64,000 bases of DNA from Streptomyces sp. NRRL F-5727 (GTDB lineage Bacteria; Actinomycetota; Actinomycetes; Streptomycetales; Streptomycetaceae), in the NCBI RefSeq assembly GCF_000719555.1, contig NZ_JOGX01000001.1, positions 124,001-188,000 on the forward strand, written 5' to 3'. Made by a program: the position numbers and the translations under genes. How positions within the stretch are numbered: position 1 is the stretch's first letter; each line of letters opens with the position of its first letter. The notes below the pieces were generated by a model, which searched no databases, was not told where the DNA came from, and saw only the letters and a program-made list of their open reading frames with translations. Below, in pieces: positions 17,615 to 27,182 of the stretch.

Positions 17615-20202
17615 TCATGCCCTTCCTGCTGGGCTCGGTCCCCGGAAGGCCGTCCGGACCAGACGTGCGGCGAGGAATCCGGCCGGTGCGCAGGCCGCGG
17701 CGATGCCGATGCCCGCCCAGCCGAGTGGTTCGGTCTCCAGGACCGAGCTGAGGAACGGCACGTAGAGGGCGGCGGCGGCCAGGAACCCCGAGGCGAGGAC
17801 CGCGAGCGGGAGGAAGAGGTTCTGCCGGGTCAGCAGTCGGGCGCGCAGGCCCATGACGACGCCGAGCTGAGCGGCGAGCAGGGCGAGGAAGAGGACGCTC
17901 TGCCATGGGAGACCCAACGCCCGGGCGGCGAGTCCCGCACCGAGCGTGGCGGTCGTGACCACCACGGCGAGGAGGAGCAGTCGCTGCCAGGCGCCGCCGC
18001 CGAGGATGTGCTGGTCCGGCGGGCGGGGCGGTCGTCGCATCACGCCCGGGGCGGCCGGTTCGGCGCCCATCGCGACGCCGGTGAGACCGTGCGTGAGCAG
18101 GTTGATCCACAGTATCTGGCCCGCTCGGAGAGGCAGCGGCAGTCCAAGCAAGGGGCCGATCAGCATGACAAGGATCTCGGCGGCGCCGCCGGCCATCCCG
18201 TAGACCAGGAAACGGCGGATGTTGTCGTAGACGCGCCGGCCTTCCTCGACGGCGGCGACGACGGTGGAGAGCTCGTCGTCCGTGAGGACGACGTCGGCCG
18301 CCTGCCGCGCCACCTCGGTGCCACGCTCCCCCATGGCGACGCCTATGTCGGCCCGGTGCAGGGCGGGACCGTCGTTGACCCCGTCACCGGTCATGGCGGT
18401 CACCGCGCCCCGGCCGCGCCACGCCTCCACGATGTCCAGCTTCTGCTGCGGGTCGGTGCGGGCGAAGACCCGGACGGCGGTGAGGTCGGCGACGCTTCCG
18501 GCTGCTACGTCCGCGCCCGTGACGACACGTCCGAGCGCCTCGCTGTCGTCTCCCAGCAGTGCCACGCGGGACGCCACCGCTCGGGCGGTCGCGGGGTGGT
18601 CGCCAGTGATCAGTACGGGGGTGATGCCGGCCGCGCGGCAGGTGGCAAGGGTCGCTGCGGCGTGCGGTTTGGGCGGGTCGCTGAGGGCGACGAGGCCGAG
18701 CAGCGTGAGCCCGGATTCCACCGCGGTGATCCGGTCCGGCACACCGTCGCGCACCCCCGAGCCCACGGCGAGCACGCGATAGCCGCGCTCGGCCAGGCGT
18801 GCGGCCTCCTGGCGGGCCTGTGCGAGCGGGCCCGGGCCGTCTTCGAGAACAGCGGTGTCGAGTACGGCTTCGGGGGCGCCCTTGAGGCAGATGAGCACCC
18901 GGCCCTGCCCGGCGGCGTGCAGCGTGGTCATGCGTCGGCGCAGGCTGTCGAAGGGCGCCTCCCCGATCCGTGGCCGGCTCGCCGACAGCTCCGCCGGCGC
19001 CGGGCAGCCGGTCTTGGCGGCCGCCGTGAGCAGAGCGGCCTCCATGGGGTCGCCCAGGGCCGTCCACCGGGCCTCGGACGTGGCGGGGTCCGGTGGACGC
19101 AGTGTGGCGTCGTTGCAGAGGGCGGTCACGGTCAGCAGGTCCCGTACCGGCGCGAGCTCCGCCTCGCGTGCCGGTCGCCCGTCGACCAGAGCCTCACCCT
19201 CGGGCTCGTATCCCACGCCCGTGAGTTCCGCGCTCACCCGCGGCGTCCAGACGTGCTGGACGACCATGCGTCCTTCCGTGAGGGTGCCGGTCTTGTCGGT
19301 GGCGAGGACGGACACCGAGCCGAGCGTCTCCACCGCGGGCAGCCGCCGCACGAGCGCGTGTCGGGCGACCATGCGGCGGGCCCCGAGTGCGAGGGCCAGG
19401 GTGACGACGGCGGGGAGGGACTCGGGGACTGCGGCGACCGCCAGACTGATGGCGGTGACCGCCATGGTGCCGATCGGGAGGCCCCGCATCAGGCCGAGCG
19501 CGAAGACACGCACAGGCCCAGGGTCACCGCGGCCAGCACGCGGCCGAGGGCGGAGAGGCGTCGTTGCAGTGGGGTCGGCTCGCGGCGGTCGTCGAGAAGG
19601 GCCGCTATGCGGCCCAGTGCGCTCGAGGCGCCTGTGGCCGTGACCGTGGCCACGCACCGCCCTCGTACGATGACCGAGCCCGCGCTCAGCGTGCCCCCGG
19701 TGTCCTTGTCCACCGGCACCGACTCCCCGGTGAGCATCGACTCGTCCAGCAGCAGAGCGGACGCCTCGGCGAGTTCGGCATCGGCGGCCACGACGTCACC
19801 CTCTCCCAGGAGCAGCACGTCTCCGGGGACGACCGCGGCAGCCGGGAGGTCGCGGACGGTGCCGTCACGCCGCACTCGCGCGTGTGGGGCGCTCAGGGCG
19901 GAGAGGGCGGCGACGGCGTTGTCGGCCCGGATCTCCTGGGCGACACCGACGGTGGTGTTCACGATGATGACCAGTGCGATGACGATCGCGTCCGGGTGGT
20001 CGCCGATCGCGAGGGTCAGGACGACGGCCCCGAGGAGCACCATGATCAGCGGGTCGCGCAGCTGCGCCAGGATGCGGCTGTGAAGCGGTACGGGCTTCCT
20101 GGCAGCCACCTCGTTCGGCCCGGTTTCGGCGAGCCGGCGGGCGGCCTCCACCTCGGTGAGGCCGGCCATCTCAACGGTAGAGGCGGTTGCCGAGGTCGTC
20201 AT
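17615..20202 (-). pseudogene. Cation-transporting P-type ATPase (P2 type), one frameshift
   Basis: About 860 residues when read through. N-terminal part (20202 to about 19505): TEVEAARRLAETGPNEVA, actuator motif LTGESVPVDKDTGG. C-terminal part: [20 protein letters not shown] in M4, phosphorylation site [12 protein letters not shown], hinge TGDGVNDGPALHRADIGVAM, then six membrane helices. The two frames join at about 19503-19512, where the minus-strand reads TGCGTGTCTTCGCG; one extra base (GTGGTCTTC) would restore [11 protein letters not shown]. It is either truly inactivated or a one-base sequence error. Calcium/cation export resembling CtpF is likely. It is 6 bp downstream of a universal stress gene, in one operon driven from the boxes at 21672-21738. 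Confidence 0.85.
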
Positions 20203-20208
20203 GGTGGC

Positions 20209-21069
20209 TCACTCGACAGGGACGGTGATCACCGGGCAGTGGGCGCGGTGAAGCAGACCGTGGACGACGGATCCGACCCGCATCCCGGAGTATCCTCCCC
20301 GTCCCCGACGGCCGACGACGACGGCAAGGGCGTGCTCGCCGGCTTCCGCCAGCATCTCGACGGGCGAACCGATCAGGACCTCGTGGGTGAGCCGCACGTC
20401 CGGGTACTTCTCCGCCCAACCGGCGGTGGTCTCGGAGAGCAGTCGACGCTCGGCGTGGAAGAGGGTGTCCCCGGTGTGCAGGGTGAAGACGGGCGGCTGC
20501 CAGACGGCGACGGCCCGCAGCGCGCAGCGCCGCAGGTCCGCCTCCTCGAAGGCCAGCGCCAGCGCTGCCCGTGAGGACTCGCTGCCGTCGACACCGACCA
20601 CGAGGTATGCCGGGTCCTGCGTGCCGTGCTCGGCGTCGCCCACGACCACGACGGGGCAGCGTGCCTGTGCCGAGACGGGGACGACGAGGGAGCCGGCGCT
20701 GAGGAACTCCTCGGTGCGGCTGAGGTGCCGAGAGCCGAGAACGACCATGGCGGCCTGACGCGACAGGCCGGCCAGCACCTTGACGGGTGCACCATCGAGG
20801 AGCGCGGTGGTGACACGGACGCCCGGCTGCCGACCGTGTGCCCACGCCGATGCGGTACGCAGTGCGTCCTCACCGGCAGCGGTCTGAGCTCGACGCCGAG
20901 GGGTGTCGTCGACGTGCTGCGTGTCGTGCGAACTCGGAACGGCGACCACGAGGTGGAGGGCGAGACCACGTCGATCTGCCTCGTCCGCAGCCCAGGCGAG
21001 CGCGAGACGCCAGTTCCTGGCCGGGTCGATGCCCGCGACGATACGGAGACGCTCCGGGGTGGCGGTCAT
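20209..21069 (-). CDS. Universal stress protein, two tandem USP domains
   Basis: 286 residues from the ATG with GGGAG eight bases upstream. Domain 1: RLRIVAGIDPARNWRLALAW then VVLGSRHLSRTEEFLSAGSL. Domain 2: AYLVVGVDGSESSRAALALA, then the canonical ATP-binding signature VVGRRGRGGYSGMRVGSVVH and CPVITVPVE. Domain 2 closely resembles that of the stress protein at 35434-36354, including the GRRGRGGYSGMR loop. Its start overlaps the stop of the preceding gene (ATGA), and the P-type ATPase follows after 6 bp. Confidence 0.93.
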   Translation of the reverse strand: MTATPERLRIVAGIDPARNWRLALAWAADEADRRGLALHLVVAVPSSHDTQHVDDTPRRRAQTAAGEDALRTASAWAHGRQPGVRVTTALLDGAPVKVLAGLSRQAAMVVLGSRHLSRTEEFLSAGSLVVPVSAQARCPVVVVGDAEHGTQDPAYLVVGVDGSESSRAALALAFEEADLRRCALRAVAVWQPPVFTLHTGDTLFHAERRLLSETTAGWAEKYPDVRLTHEVLIGSPVEMLAEAGEHALAVVVGRRGRGGYSGMRVGSVVHGLLHRAHCPVITVPVE

Positions 21070-21575
21070 GGTGTGCTCCCGTGTCCGAGCCCGAGCCGGG
21101 GGATGAGCTCCACCGGGCTGTGGGCGTGCTGCGGCAGGGTGAGAGTGGTTCGGCCGATCGTCGGCCCGAGGCATCCGGGTGCGCGGCGGCCGCCGACCAC
21201 GAGGGCCCCGGCGCGGCCCGCGTCGTTCTCGTCGCGGACCGCCGCCAGAACGGCACCGGTCTCGGCGGGCTCCGGTGCGCCGCGCACCACGACGACCGGT
21301 GTGGTCCCGTCAGCGGCGATAGGGAGACCGGGGTGGCGCGCCGCGACCGCTGCGGCGGTTCGGTCGAGCAGCTCCTGGCCGGCTCGCCGGTACAGGTCGG
21401 TCTCCGCCTGGGAGAGAACGGGTGGGGCGGCGTCGCTGTCCGTCGTACGGAGGAGACAGAGAGCACCCTCACGCAGCTCCGTCGCGGCCCAGGTTGCCGC
21501 CGCATCCACGGACTCCGGTCCGTCCACGCCGACACCGACTCCGCCGAGTCCGGGACGGGCCGTGTTTCCGTCCAT
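21066..21575 (-). CDS. Short universal stress-like protein, divergent
   Basis: 169 residues, one degenerate USP-like domain: GVGVGVDGPESVDAAATWAA, LYRRAGQELLDRTAAAVAAR, GALVVGGRRAPGCLGPTIGR and a final HSPVELIPRLG. The nucleotide signature is altered (GGRRAPGCLGPTIGRTT instead of G2xG9xS), so ATP binding is doubtful. The ATG has GGAGGAGG six bases upstream. It heads the leftward operon (USP-like, USP, ATPase, perhaps kinase 2) under two palindromes at 21672-21738. It may be a regulatory or decaying member of the family. Confidence 0.78.
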   Translation of the reverse strand: MDGNTARPGLGGVGVGVDGPESVDAAATWAATELREGALCLLRTTDSDAAPPVLSQAETDLYRRAGQELLDRTAAAVAARHPGLPIAADGTTPVVVVRGAPEPAETGAVLAAVRDENDAGRAGALVVGGRRAPGCLGPTIGRTTLTLPQHAHSPVELIPRLGLGHGSTP

Positions 21576-21671
21576 GGCTCCTCCTCCGGTCTCCGGAAGT
21601 CCGATCCGTGGGACTGGTCTCACCCTGACACCCGGCCTCCCGGCGCCTGGAGGGCCGCTGGGGGCAAGGGA

Positions 21672-21687
21672 GGGGCCGAACGGTCCC
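21672..21687. promoter_or_regulatory. Regulon palindrome, leftward stress operon
   Basis: GGGGCCGAACGGTCCC, arms GGGGCCG and CGGTCCC, about 97 bp upstream of the leftward USP-like gene in the divergent gap with a CBS-BON gene. Confidence 0.72.
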
Positions 21688-21722
21688 TTCCCGTTCTCGC
21701 GGGTCCGGTCGGGCCCGGGGCG

Positions 21723-21738
21723 TGGGCCGTTCGGCCCT
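21723..21738. promoter_or_regulatory. Regulon palindrome, rightward CBS-BON gene
   Basis: TGGGCCGTTCGGCCCT, perfect core GGGCCG-TT-CGGCCC, 87 bp upstream of the CBS-BON ATG. Confidence 0.74.
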
Positions 21739-21783
21739 CGCAGGTCGCCGGGCATGCGTCGGACGGTGGTGGAGAAGGGAGCC

Positions 21784-21807
21784 GGCCGCTCGGCCGCTCG
21801 GCCGCTC
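21784..21807 (+). repeat. Three 8-bp tandem repeats in a 5-prime leader
   Basis: CGGCCGCT is repeated three times head to tail, just upstream of the RBS of the CBS-BON gene. It may be a slippage-prone leader. Confidence 0.7.
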
Positions 21808-21824
21808 GGACAGGAGGTGCGGCG

Positions 21825-22448
21825 ATGAAGCACCTGAAGGTCGGCACCCTGATGACCGACAACGTGGTTTCCGCCGTGCCGGACATGTCGTTCAGGGACG
21901 TGGCGAAGCTTCTCGCCGAGCACGACATCACCGGTGTCCCCGTCATCGACGACGACGACCACGTCGTCGGAGTGGTCTCCGAATCCGATCTGCTGGCTCG
22001 CCGGCAGCTGACCGCGCGGGAGCTCATGAGCGCACCGGCGGTGACGGTGCACGCGGAGGAGACGGCGGCGGACGCCGCGCGGCTGATGGTTCGCCGCGGG
22101 GTGGAGCGCCTTCCCGTCGTCGACGAGGAGGAGCGGCTGGTGGGGATCGTGACCCGTCGCGATCTGCTTCGCGTCTTCCTCCGTCCGGATCCGGAGATAC
22201 GACGCCGCATAGGCGAGGAAGTGCTGGCGGATGCACTGGGCCTCGACGCCGACGCGGTCGACGTCCACGTCCTGGACGGTGTGGTGACACTCGAAGGCCG
22301 GGTCCGGCGACAGGGCCAGGCCACGACGCTCGTCGGACTCTCCGAGCGCGTGGACGGTGTCGTCGCCGTCGTGGACCGGCTGTCCGTCGACGAGGACGCC
22401 GCACGGCGCGGGGCTCCCGCCCGCGGCGCTCACGACGTCGCCTGGTGA
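21825..22448 (+). CDS. CBS-pair and BON domain protein
   Basis: 207 residues, ATG with AGGAGG eight bases upstream. CBS1: KVGTLMTDNVVSAVPDMSF then HDITGVPVIDDDDHVVGVVS. CBS2: ARELMSAPAVTVHAEETAAD then GVERLPVVDEEERLVGIVTR. A C-terminal BON-like domain (about 130-195) has DALGLDADAVDVHVLDGVVT and VDGVVAVVDRLSVDED. Adenine-nucleotide sensing is the known role of CBS pairs. Its own palindrome lies upstream; a nitroreductase relic follows directly after its stop. Confidence 0.92.
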   Translation: MKHLKVGTLMTDNVVSAVPDMSFRDVAKLLAEHDITGVPVIDDDDHVVGVVSESDLLARRQLTARELMSAPAVTVHAEETAADAARLMVRRGVERLPVVDEEERLVGIVTRRDLLRVFLRPDPEIRRRIGEEVLADALGLDADAVDVHVLDGVVTLEGRVRRQGQATTLVGLSERVDGVVAVVDRLSVDEDAARRGAPARGAHDVAW

Positions 22449-22450
22449 CC

Positions 22451-23126
22451 TGCGCGGACAGGACTGGCACAACGCCCAGCCATGGGGGTTCGTCCACCGA
22501 ACCGGCACCGTCGAGCCGCATGGCGACCCCTCACGCCGGATGTCACGCAGGGATCCCGACCACCGCGCCCGCCACCTCGGCTGCGGTGCCGCCCTGTTCG
22601 GCCCGCGCGTCGCCGCCGCGCGCCGTGGCCGACAGGCCGAGATCCGGCTGCTGCCCGACCCGGGAGATCCCTGGCATCTCGCCGACGCGCGTCTCGTGGA
22701 CCCCACCGGGGCGGCGGACCTGGCCGCGCCGCACGGCGCCCTGCGGGGCAGGAACACCGTTTTCCCCTTCACCGAGGAGCCCGGTCGGCGCGGCCGGGGA
22801 GGGACCGGAGTCGGCGGGAGTCCCGTCGTACGCCTTCGGCCCGCTGCAGTAGGACGTCATGTCTTCCGTCCGGGACTGCGACGCCCGGCACCGTGCCGCG
22901 GGCCGCTCCTCGGCTCGCTTCGAGAAGAGGCCCCGGATCGCCCTGCTCGGCACGGCCGAGGACGCGCCCGAGGAGTGGCCGCGGGCCGGGTAGGCCATGC
23001 GGCGGATCCTGCTCCGGGCCACCCTCGACGGGCTGTCCCTCTCCCTCGTGGCGCAGCCGCCGGAGGGGCCGACGGTGCGCTCAGCGGCGCGGGACCCGGG
23101 GTCGTCGATGGGCTACGTCCACGAGC
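22451..23126 (+). pseudogene. Degraded nitroreductase (Acg/Rv2032-like)
   Basis: The first part, reading from just after the CBS-BON stop, gives DWHNAQPWGFVHRTGTVEPH then SRRMSRRDPDHRARHLGCGA and RNTVFPFTEEP, the N-terminal half of the actinobacterial Acg-type nitroreductases, but lacking about the first 35 residues. The frame then shifts near 22780-22800, and the second frame gives GVPSYAFGPL, a stop (22850-22852), DARHRAAGRSSARFEKRPRI, a second stop (22991-22993), and ILLRATLDGLSLSL to DPGSSMGYVHEPL. About 75 internal residues are missing. Acg-family genes are DosR-regulon members, so this is a dead regulon gene. Confidence 0.85.
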
Positions 23127-23129
23127 CGC

Positions 23130-25520
23130 TCACAAGCGGAACCAGCGCTCCTGTCCCGGTGGCACCGTGAACCGCCGTTCGCCGGGGAGCACGATGATGA
23201 GCGGGTCCTGCGTCGAGGGCGGGACGCGGACGGCCAGCCGCCCGGGAAGCATGCGAACCCGCACGCCTCGATGGCCGTGGAAGCAGAGCGTGAAGGCGAA
23301 CCGGGGGATCTGCGCCAGCGGCACCGGGGCCACCCGGAGTCCGTCCGGCCCGGCCTCCAGACCGGTGAACCCGCGTTCGACCAGGTCGAGCGTGCCCGCC
23401 ATGGCGCCGAGGTGGATGCCCTCCCCGGTGGTGCCGCCCTGAACGTCGGCCACGTCGGCGAGCAACGCCTCCTCGCAGTAGCGCCATGCGTCGGCGCCCT
23501 TCTGCCGGGCCAGGACCCAGCCGTGGACGAGGCTGCTGAGCGTCGATCCGTGGCTGGTGCGGCTCAGGTGGTACGCGACCGTGGAGCGCCATACGTCGTC
23601 GTCGAGGCGGTAGCCGAGCCGGGCGAACAGCGCAGCCAGCTCGTCGGGGCGGAACAGATAGCCGAGCATGAGGGTGTCGGCCTGCTTCGACGCCTGGTAG
23701 CGGTTGACGGTGTCGCCCTCGGCCTCCAGGATGCGGTCCAGCCTTCGGATGTCCCCGTACCGGGCGCGGTACGTGTCCCAGTCGAGCTCAGCCAGGTGAC
23801 CGTAGCCCTCGAACTGGCTGACCACCCCCTGGTGGAACGGCACGTGGAGGCGTCGGGAGACGTCCTCCCAGCGGTCGGGTTCGCCGTCGTCGAGCGACAG
23901 CCGCTCGGCCAGTTCGGTGCGCCGGGAGTCGGGCAGTTCGCCCAGCAGGTCGATGCCTCGGGCCAGTACCCAGGCGGCGGTCACGTTGGTGTAGGCGTTG
24001 TCGTCGATACCGGGCGTCGTGGCGTCGGGATAGGCGTCGTGGTATTCGTCGGGGCCGACGACCCCGCGGATCCGGTAGCGCCCCAGTTCCGGGTCGAACG
24101 CGGCGGAGCCCGCCCAGTGTCGGGCGACCTCCAGCAGGATCTCGGCTCCGGCGGAGTGCAGGAACCCGAGGTCGCCGGTGGTCTGCGCGTACCGCCACAC
24201 GTTGTAGGCGACGGCCGAGCCCACGTGCCGCTGGAGCCGTGAGAGGTCGGGCAGCCAGCGTCCGGAGCGCGGGTTGAGATGCAGTTCCTGCGTCTCCTCC
24301 CGGCCCGAACTCGCGCTCTGCCAGGGGTACATGGCCCCGGTTCCGCCGGCCCGGCGCGCCGCGTCGCGGGCGGCCGGGAGCCGACGGTGCCGGTACATGA
24401 GCAGGGACCGGGCCACCTCCGGAAAGTGCAGGCTGAGGTAGGGCAGGACGAAGAGCTCGTCCCAGAAGACGTGTCCCCGGTATGCCTCGCCGTGCAGACC
24501 GCGGGCGGGGACACCGACGTCGAGCTCGACCGTGTGCGGGGAAAGTGTCTGGAGCAGGTGGAAGAGGTGCAGGCGCAGGACGCGGCCCGCCTCCCCGGGC
24601 ACGTCCAACTCACCCTGCTCCCAGAGCCGCTGCCAGGCGGCCCGGTGGGTGGCGAGCAGTCCGGGGAAGGCGGGGGCGCGGTCGAGGTCGTCCCGTGCCG
24701 CCGTGAGGGGATCGCCGGCCGGTCTGTCCGTCGAGGCGCGCAGGGCCAGAGTCTTGACGACCGTCACCGAGCGGCCGGGGCCGATCGGCAGGTGGTAGGT
24801 CTGGACGGTGCCGGTGCTCGTCGCGGCCTCACGGGCGGGGCGTACGGGGCGGGTGACGGTGCGGACGGCCATGGCGATCCCGATGCCCGGGTCGGCCGTA
24901 CGGCAGGTGAGCCAGGCGACGCCACCGGGGTCGAACCCGGCCCGGTGTTGCGTGAGGTGGTGCTGCTCCAGGTGCCGGTAGCGCTCGACGCCGGAGTTCG
25001 TGACGGTTCCGTCGACGGCGGACTCGACCTCGACGGCGCCGCTCCAGCCGTAGGCACGGAAGAGGGTGAGCTGCGCTGCCAGATGGGAGTCCCCCATGTG
25101 CACGATGCGGGTGTGGCCGACGCGCAGTCCACGTCCGCGGGCGTCCCTGAAGAGCACGCTTCGGGTGAGCACTCCTCCCTGCAGGTCGACCTGTACGTCG
25201 TGGTGCCGCAGGTACTCGGAGTCGGGCGTCAGCCAGTCGCCGGGCGGACCGTCGTCCGGCAGGCAGCGGTAACGCAGTAGCGTCCAGTTCGGAAGGTTGA
25301 CGAGGTCCTCGTTCTCGACCCGCCGACCGGCGACGGCCGACGTGCGCCGGTCGTAGCAGCCCGCCAGGTAGGTCCCCGGGTAGTGAAGGACGCCGGCGTC
25401 GCATTCGGGGGCTGACCCCCGCGTGGCGAAGCGGCCGTTGCCGAGGGTGCAGAGGGCCTCGACGAGCCGTTCGCGCTCCGGGTCGTAGCCGTCGTAGCGC
25501 CACGTCCAGCCGGTGGTCAT
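23130..25520 (-). CDS. GH65 disaccharide phosphorylase
   Basis: 796 residues, full length for family GH65 (maltose, trehalose, kojibiose or nigerose phosphorylase). N-terminal beta-sandwich domain (about 1-270), then the (alpha/alpha)6 barrel with RGHVFWDELFVLPYLSLHFP, AMYPWQSASSGREETQ, and the catalytic acid Glu492 in GVVGPDEYHDAYPD; the phosphate-binding region follows near TYRARYGDIRRLDRI and KQADTLMLGYLF. It would split a disaccharide with phosphate into beta-glucose 1-phosphate and glucose. Its ATG overlaps the stop of the HAD gene upstream (ATGA); that neighbour resembles beta-phosphoglucomutase, the expected next step. The exact disaccharide cannot be told. Confidence 0.93.
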   Translation of the reverse strand: MTTGWTWRYDGYDPERERLVEALCTLGNGRFATRGSAPECDAGVLHYPGTYLAGCYDRRTSAVAGRRVENEDLVNLPNWTLLRYRCLPDDGPPGDWLTPDSEYLRHHDVQVDLQGGVLTRSVLFRDARGRGLRVGHTRIVHMGDSHLAAQLTLFRAYGWSGAVEVESAVDGTVTNSGVERYRHLEQHHLTQHRAGFDPGGVAWLTCRTADPGIGIAMAVRTVTRPVRPAREAATSTGTVQTYHLPIGPGRSVTVVKTLALRASTDRPAGDPLTAARDDLDRAPAFPGLLATHRAAWQRLWEQGELDVPGEAGRVLRLHLFHLLQTLSPHTVELDVGVPARGLHGEAYRGHVFWDELFVLPYLSLHFPEVARSLLMYRHRRLPAARDAARRAGGTGAMYPWQSASSGREETQELHLNPRSGRWLPDLSRLQRHVGSAVAYNVWRYAQTTGDLGFLHSAGAEILLEVARHWAGSAAFDPELGRYRIRGVVGPDEYHDAYPDATTPGIDDNAYTNVTAAWVLARGIDLLGELPDSRRTELAERLSLDDGEPDRWEDVSRRLHVPFHQGVVSQFEGYGHLAELDWDTYRARYGDIRRLDRILEAEGDTVNRYQASKQADTLMLGYLFRPDELAALFARLGYRLDDDVWRSTVAYHLSRTSHGSTLSSLVHGWVLARQKGADAWRYCEEALLADVADVQGGTTGEGIHLGAMAGTLDLVERGFTGLEAGPDGLRVAPVPLAQIPRFAFTLCFHGHRGVRVRMLPGRLAVRVPPSTQDPLIIVLPGERRFTVPPGQERWFRL

Positions 25521-26287
25521 ACGCGGTCACCCCACACGATTCGGACCAGGGTCGCGAGGTCGGGGACGACGAGATCCGCGCCTTGTTCCCGCAAGGCGGC
25601 GGCGCCGCGACCGTCCGGCGTGCGGTCGACGCCCACGACGAGACCGAAGCCGCCTCGACGGCCCGCCCGGACGCCGGCGAGCGCGTCCTCCACGACCGCT
25701 GTGTCCTGCGGGCCGACGCCGAGGAGACCGGCCGCGTTCCGGAAGAGCGCGGGGTCCGGCTTGCCTGCGAGGCCGAGCCGGGCGGCGTCCTCGCCGTCGA
25801 CGACGGCGGCGAGAAGCCGGTCGAGACCAGCGGCGCCCAGCAGGGCCCGTGCGTGCCGGGAGGCCGACACCGCGGCGCACGGCACGCGCAGCGAGCGCAG
25901 GGCGGTGAGCGCCCGCTCGGCATCCTCGTAGGCAGCGACCGGCCTGGTCCGGAGGGCGTCCTGGAACGCCTGTTCCTTGCGCGCCGCGACGGCCCAGACG
26001 GTGTCGCAACCGGGCGGGTCGTCCGGCCCTCCGGGCGGCAGTCGAATGCCACGGGCCGTCAGGAACGCCTCGGCTCCGTCATACCGCGACCTGCCGTCGA
26101 CGAACCGCCGGTACTCGGCGTCCGCGTCGAACGGCACCCACGTCCCCGGCCCGGACGCAGTGTCTCCGAGGCACGCGTCGAAAGCGGCCTTCCACGCCGC
26201 CGCGTGCACGACGGCGGAGTCGAGGAGCACCCCGTCGGTGTCGAGGACGACACCTCGCGGCGGCGAGCCAGCGGGCGGACCGTTCAT
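25517..26287 (-). CDS. HAD hydrolase, beta-phosphoglucomutase-like
   Basis: 256 residues. Motif I VVLDTDGVLLDSAVVHAAAW (Asp nucleophile and Asp+2), motif II VSASRHARALL, motif III LAGKPDPALFRNAAGLLGV, motif IV VVEDALAGVRAGRRGGFGLV. The cap domain has WVPFDADAEYRRFVDGRSRY and REGIRLP-type residues typical of the beta-PGM branch that accompanies GH65 enzymes (interconversion of beta-glucose 1-phosphate and glucose 6-phosphate). It overlaps both neighbours by ATGA, so the order mini-dehydrogenase, HAD, GH65 is one coupled operon under palindromes at 27084-27120. It could also act as a plain sugar phosphatase. Confidence 0.9.
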   Translation of the reverse strand: MNGPPAGSPPRGVVLDTDGVLLDSAVVHAAAWKAAFDACLGDTASGPGTWVPFDADAEYRRFVDGRSRYDGAEAFLTARGIRLPPGGPDDPPGCDTVWAVAARKEQAFQDALRTRPVAAYEDAERALTALRSLRVPCAAVSASRHARALLGAAGLDRLLAAVVDGEDAARLGLAGKPDPALFRNAAGLLGVGPQDTAVVEDALAGVRAGRRGGFGLVVGVDRTPDGRGAAALREQGADLVVPDLATLVRIVWGDRV

Positions 26288-27012
26288 CTCGCGTCCGGGG
26301 AGCCGGTGCGGAGCGCGACCTCGACGGCCCCGGTGTCGGCATCGCGGCCGAACACATCGTACGCCTCCTCCATCCGCTCCAGAGCGAACCGGTCGTCGAG
26401 GAGCAGCGAAGCGGGCTTGCCGTGGAGTCCGATGCCGGCGACCCGGCCGCCGGGCCGAACCATCCGGGCGCACGTCTCGAAGGACTCGGCGAGGTCGACG
26501 GCGATGATCCGGCCCGGGCTGGAGAGGCGGGCGGTGGCGAGGCCGACGGGGCCGCCGCCGACCACGACGACGGTGTCGCCCGGCCGTACGCCGCCGTTCA
26601 GGACGCCCACCTCCTGGGCGGTGGGGCAGAGGTCCGCCGGCAGGACCGCCTCGACGCTGTCGACCACATTCGGGAGCGGGTGTACGGAAAGGTCCGCGAA
26701 CGGCACGCGGACGCACTCCGCCTGCGTGCCGCCGACAACACCGCAGGCCGAGACGCAGGAGATGAGGACGCGGTCCCCGGGCCGCACCGGACGGACGTCC
26801 CGCCCGGTCTCGACCACCGTCCCGACGGCCTCGTGGCCGAGCACCCGTCCCGGGGACACCTCGGGCACGTCTCCCTTCCGGATGTGCGGGTCGGTGCCGC
26901 AGACAGTGACGACGTCGACCCCCACGATCGCGTCGCCAGGGTCGTCGACGTCCGGATCGGGCACGTCCCGCCCTGAGATCTTGCCCGGTCCCTGGAAGAC
27001 CGCTGCCCTCAT
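26284..27012 (-). CDS. Internally deleted zinc alcohol dehydrogenase (MDR), 242 residues
   Basis: Starts [20 protein letters not shown] with GGGAGG eight bases upstream; ends [19 protein letters not shown]. Full-length relatives have about 345 residues. Three in-frame segments appear to be missing: the structural-zinc lobe between SCVSACGV and [10 protein letters not shown]; the Rossmann middle between IIAVDLAES and [12 protein letters not shown]; and the piece between GIGLHGKPA and [13 protein letters not shown]. Catalytic-zinc residues remain ([17 protein letters not shown]) and so does the dinucleotide motif ([10 protein letters not shown]). Every junction keeps the frame and the operon overlaps are intact. 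It is either a very compact enzyme-like protein or a relic under selection for translation. Catalytic activity is doubtful. Confidence 0.8.
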   Translation of the reverse strand: MRAAVFQGPGKISGRDVPDPDVDDPGDAIVGVDVVTVCGTDPHIRKGDVPEVSPGRVLGHEAVGTVVETGRDVRPVRPGDRVLISCVSACGVVGGTQAECVRVPFADLSVHPLPNVVDSVEAVLPADLCPTAQEVGVLNGGVRPGDTVVVVGGGPVGLATARLSSPGRIIAVDLAESFETCARMVRPGGRVAGIGLHGKPASLLLDDRFALERMEEAYDVFGRDADTGAVEVALRTGSPDAR

Positions 27013-27083
27013 GGCGCCCACCTCCCCGTCACGCGCGGACGGCCTCATCGCTCACGCTCCGCGATCACGCGCTGAAGACACAT

Positions 27084-27120
27084 GTGCCGACCGGCCCCAC
27101 GGGAGGGCCGATCGGGCCCT
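27084..27120. promoter_or_regulatory. Two regulon palindromes between the GH65 operon and the beta-CASP nuclease
   Basis: GTGCCGACCGGCCCCA at 27084-27099 and AGGGCCGATCGGGCCCT at 27104-27120 (one base longer spacing). They sit about 72-108 bp upstream of the leftward operon and 63-99 bp upstream of the rightward nuclease gene. Confidence 0.65.
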
Positions 27121-27182
27121 GCGGCCCGGGCGGGTCCGGGTGCAAGGGTGGAAACCGGCCCGCTCTGCGAAGGAGGGCGCTC

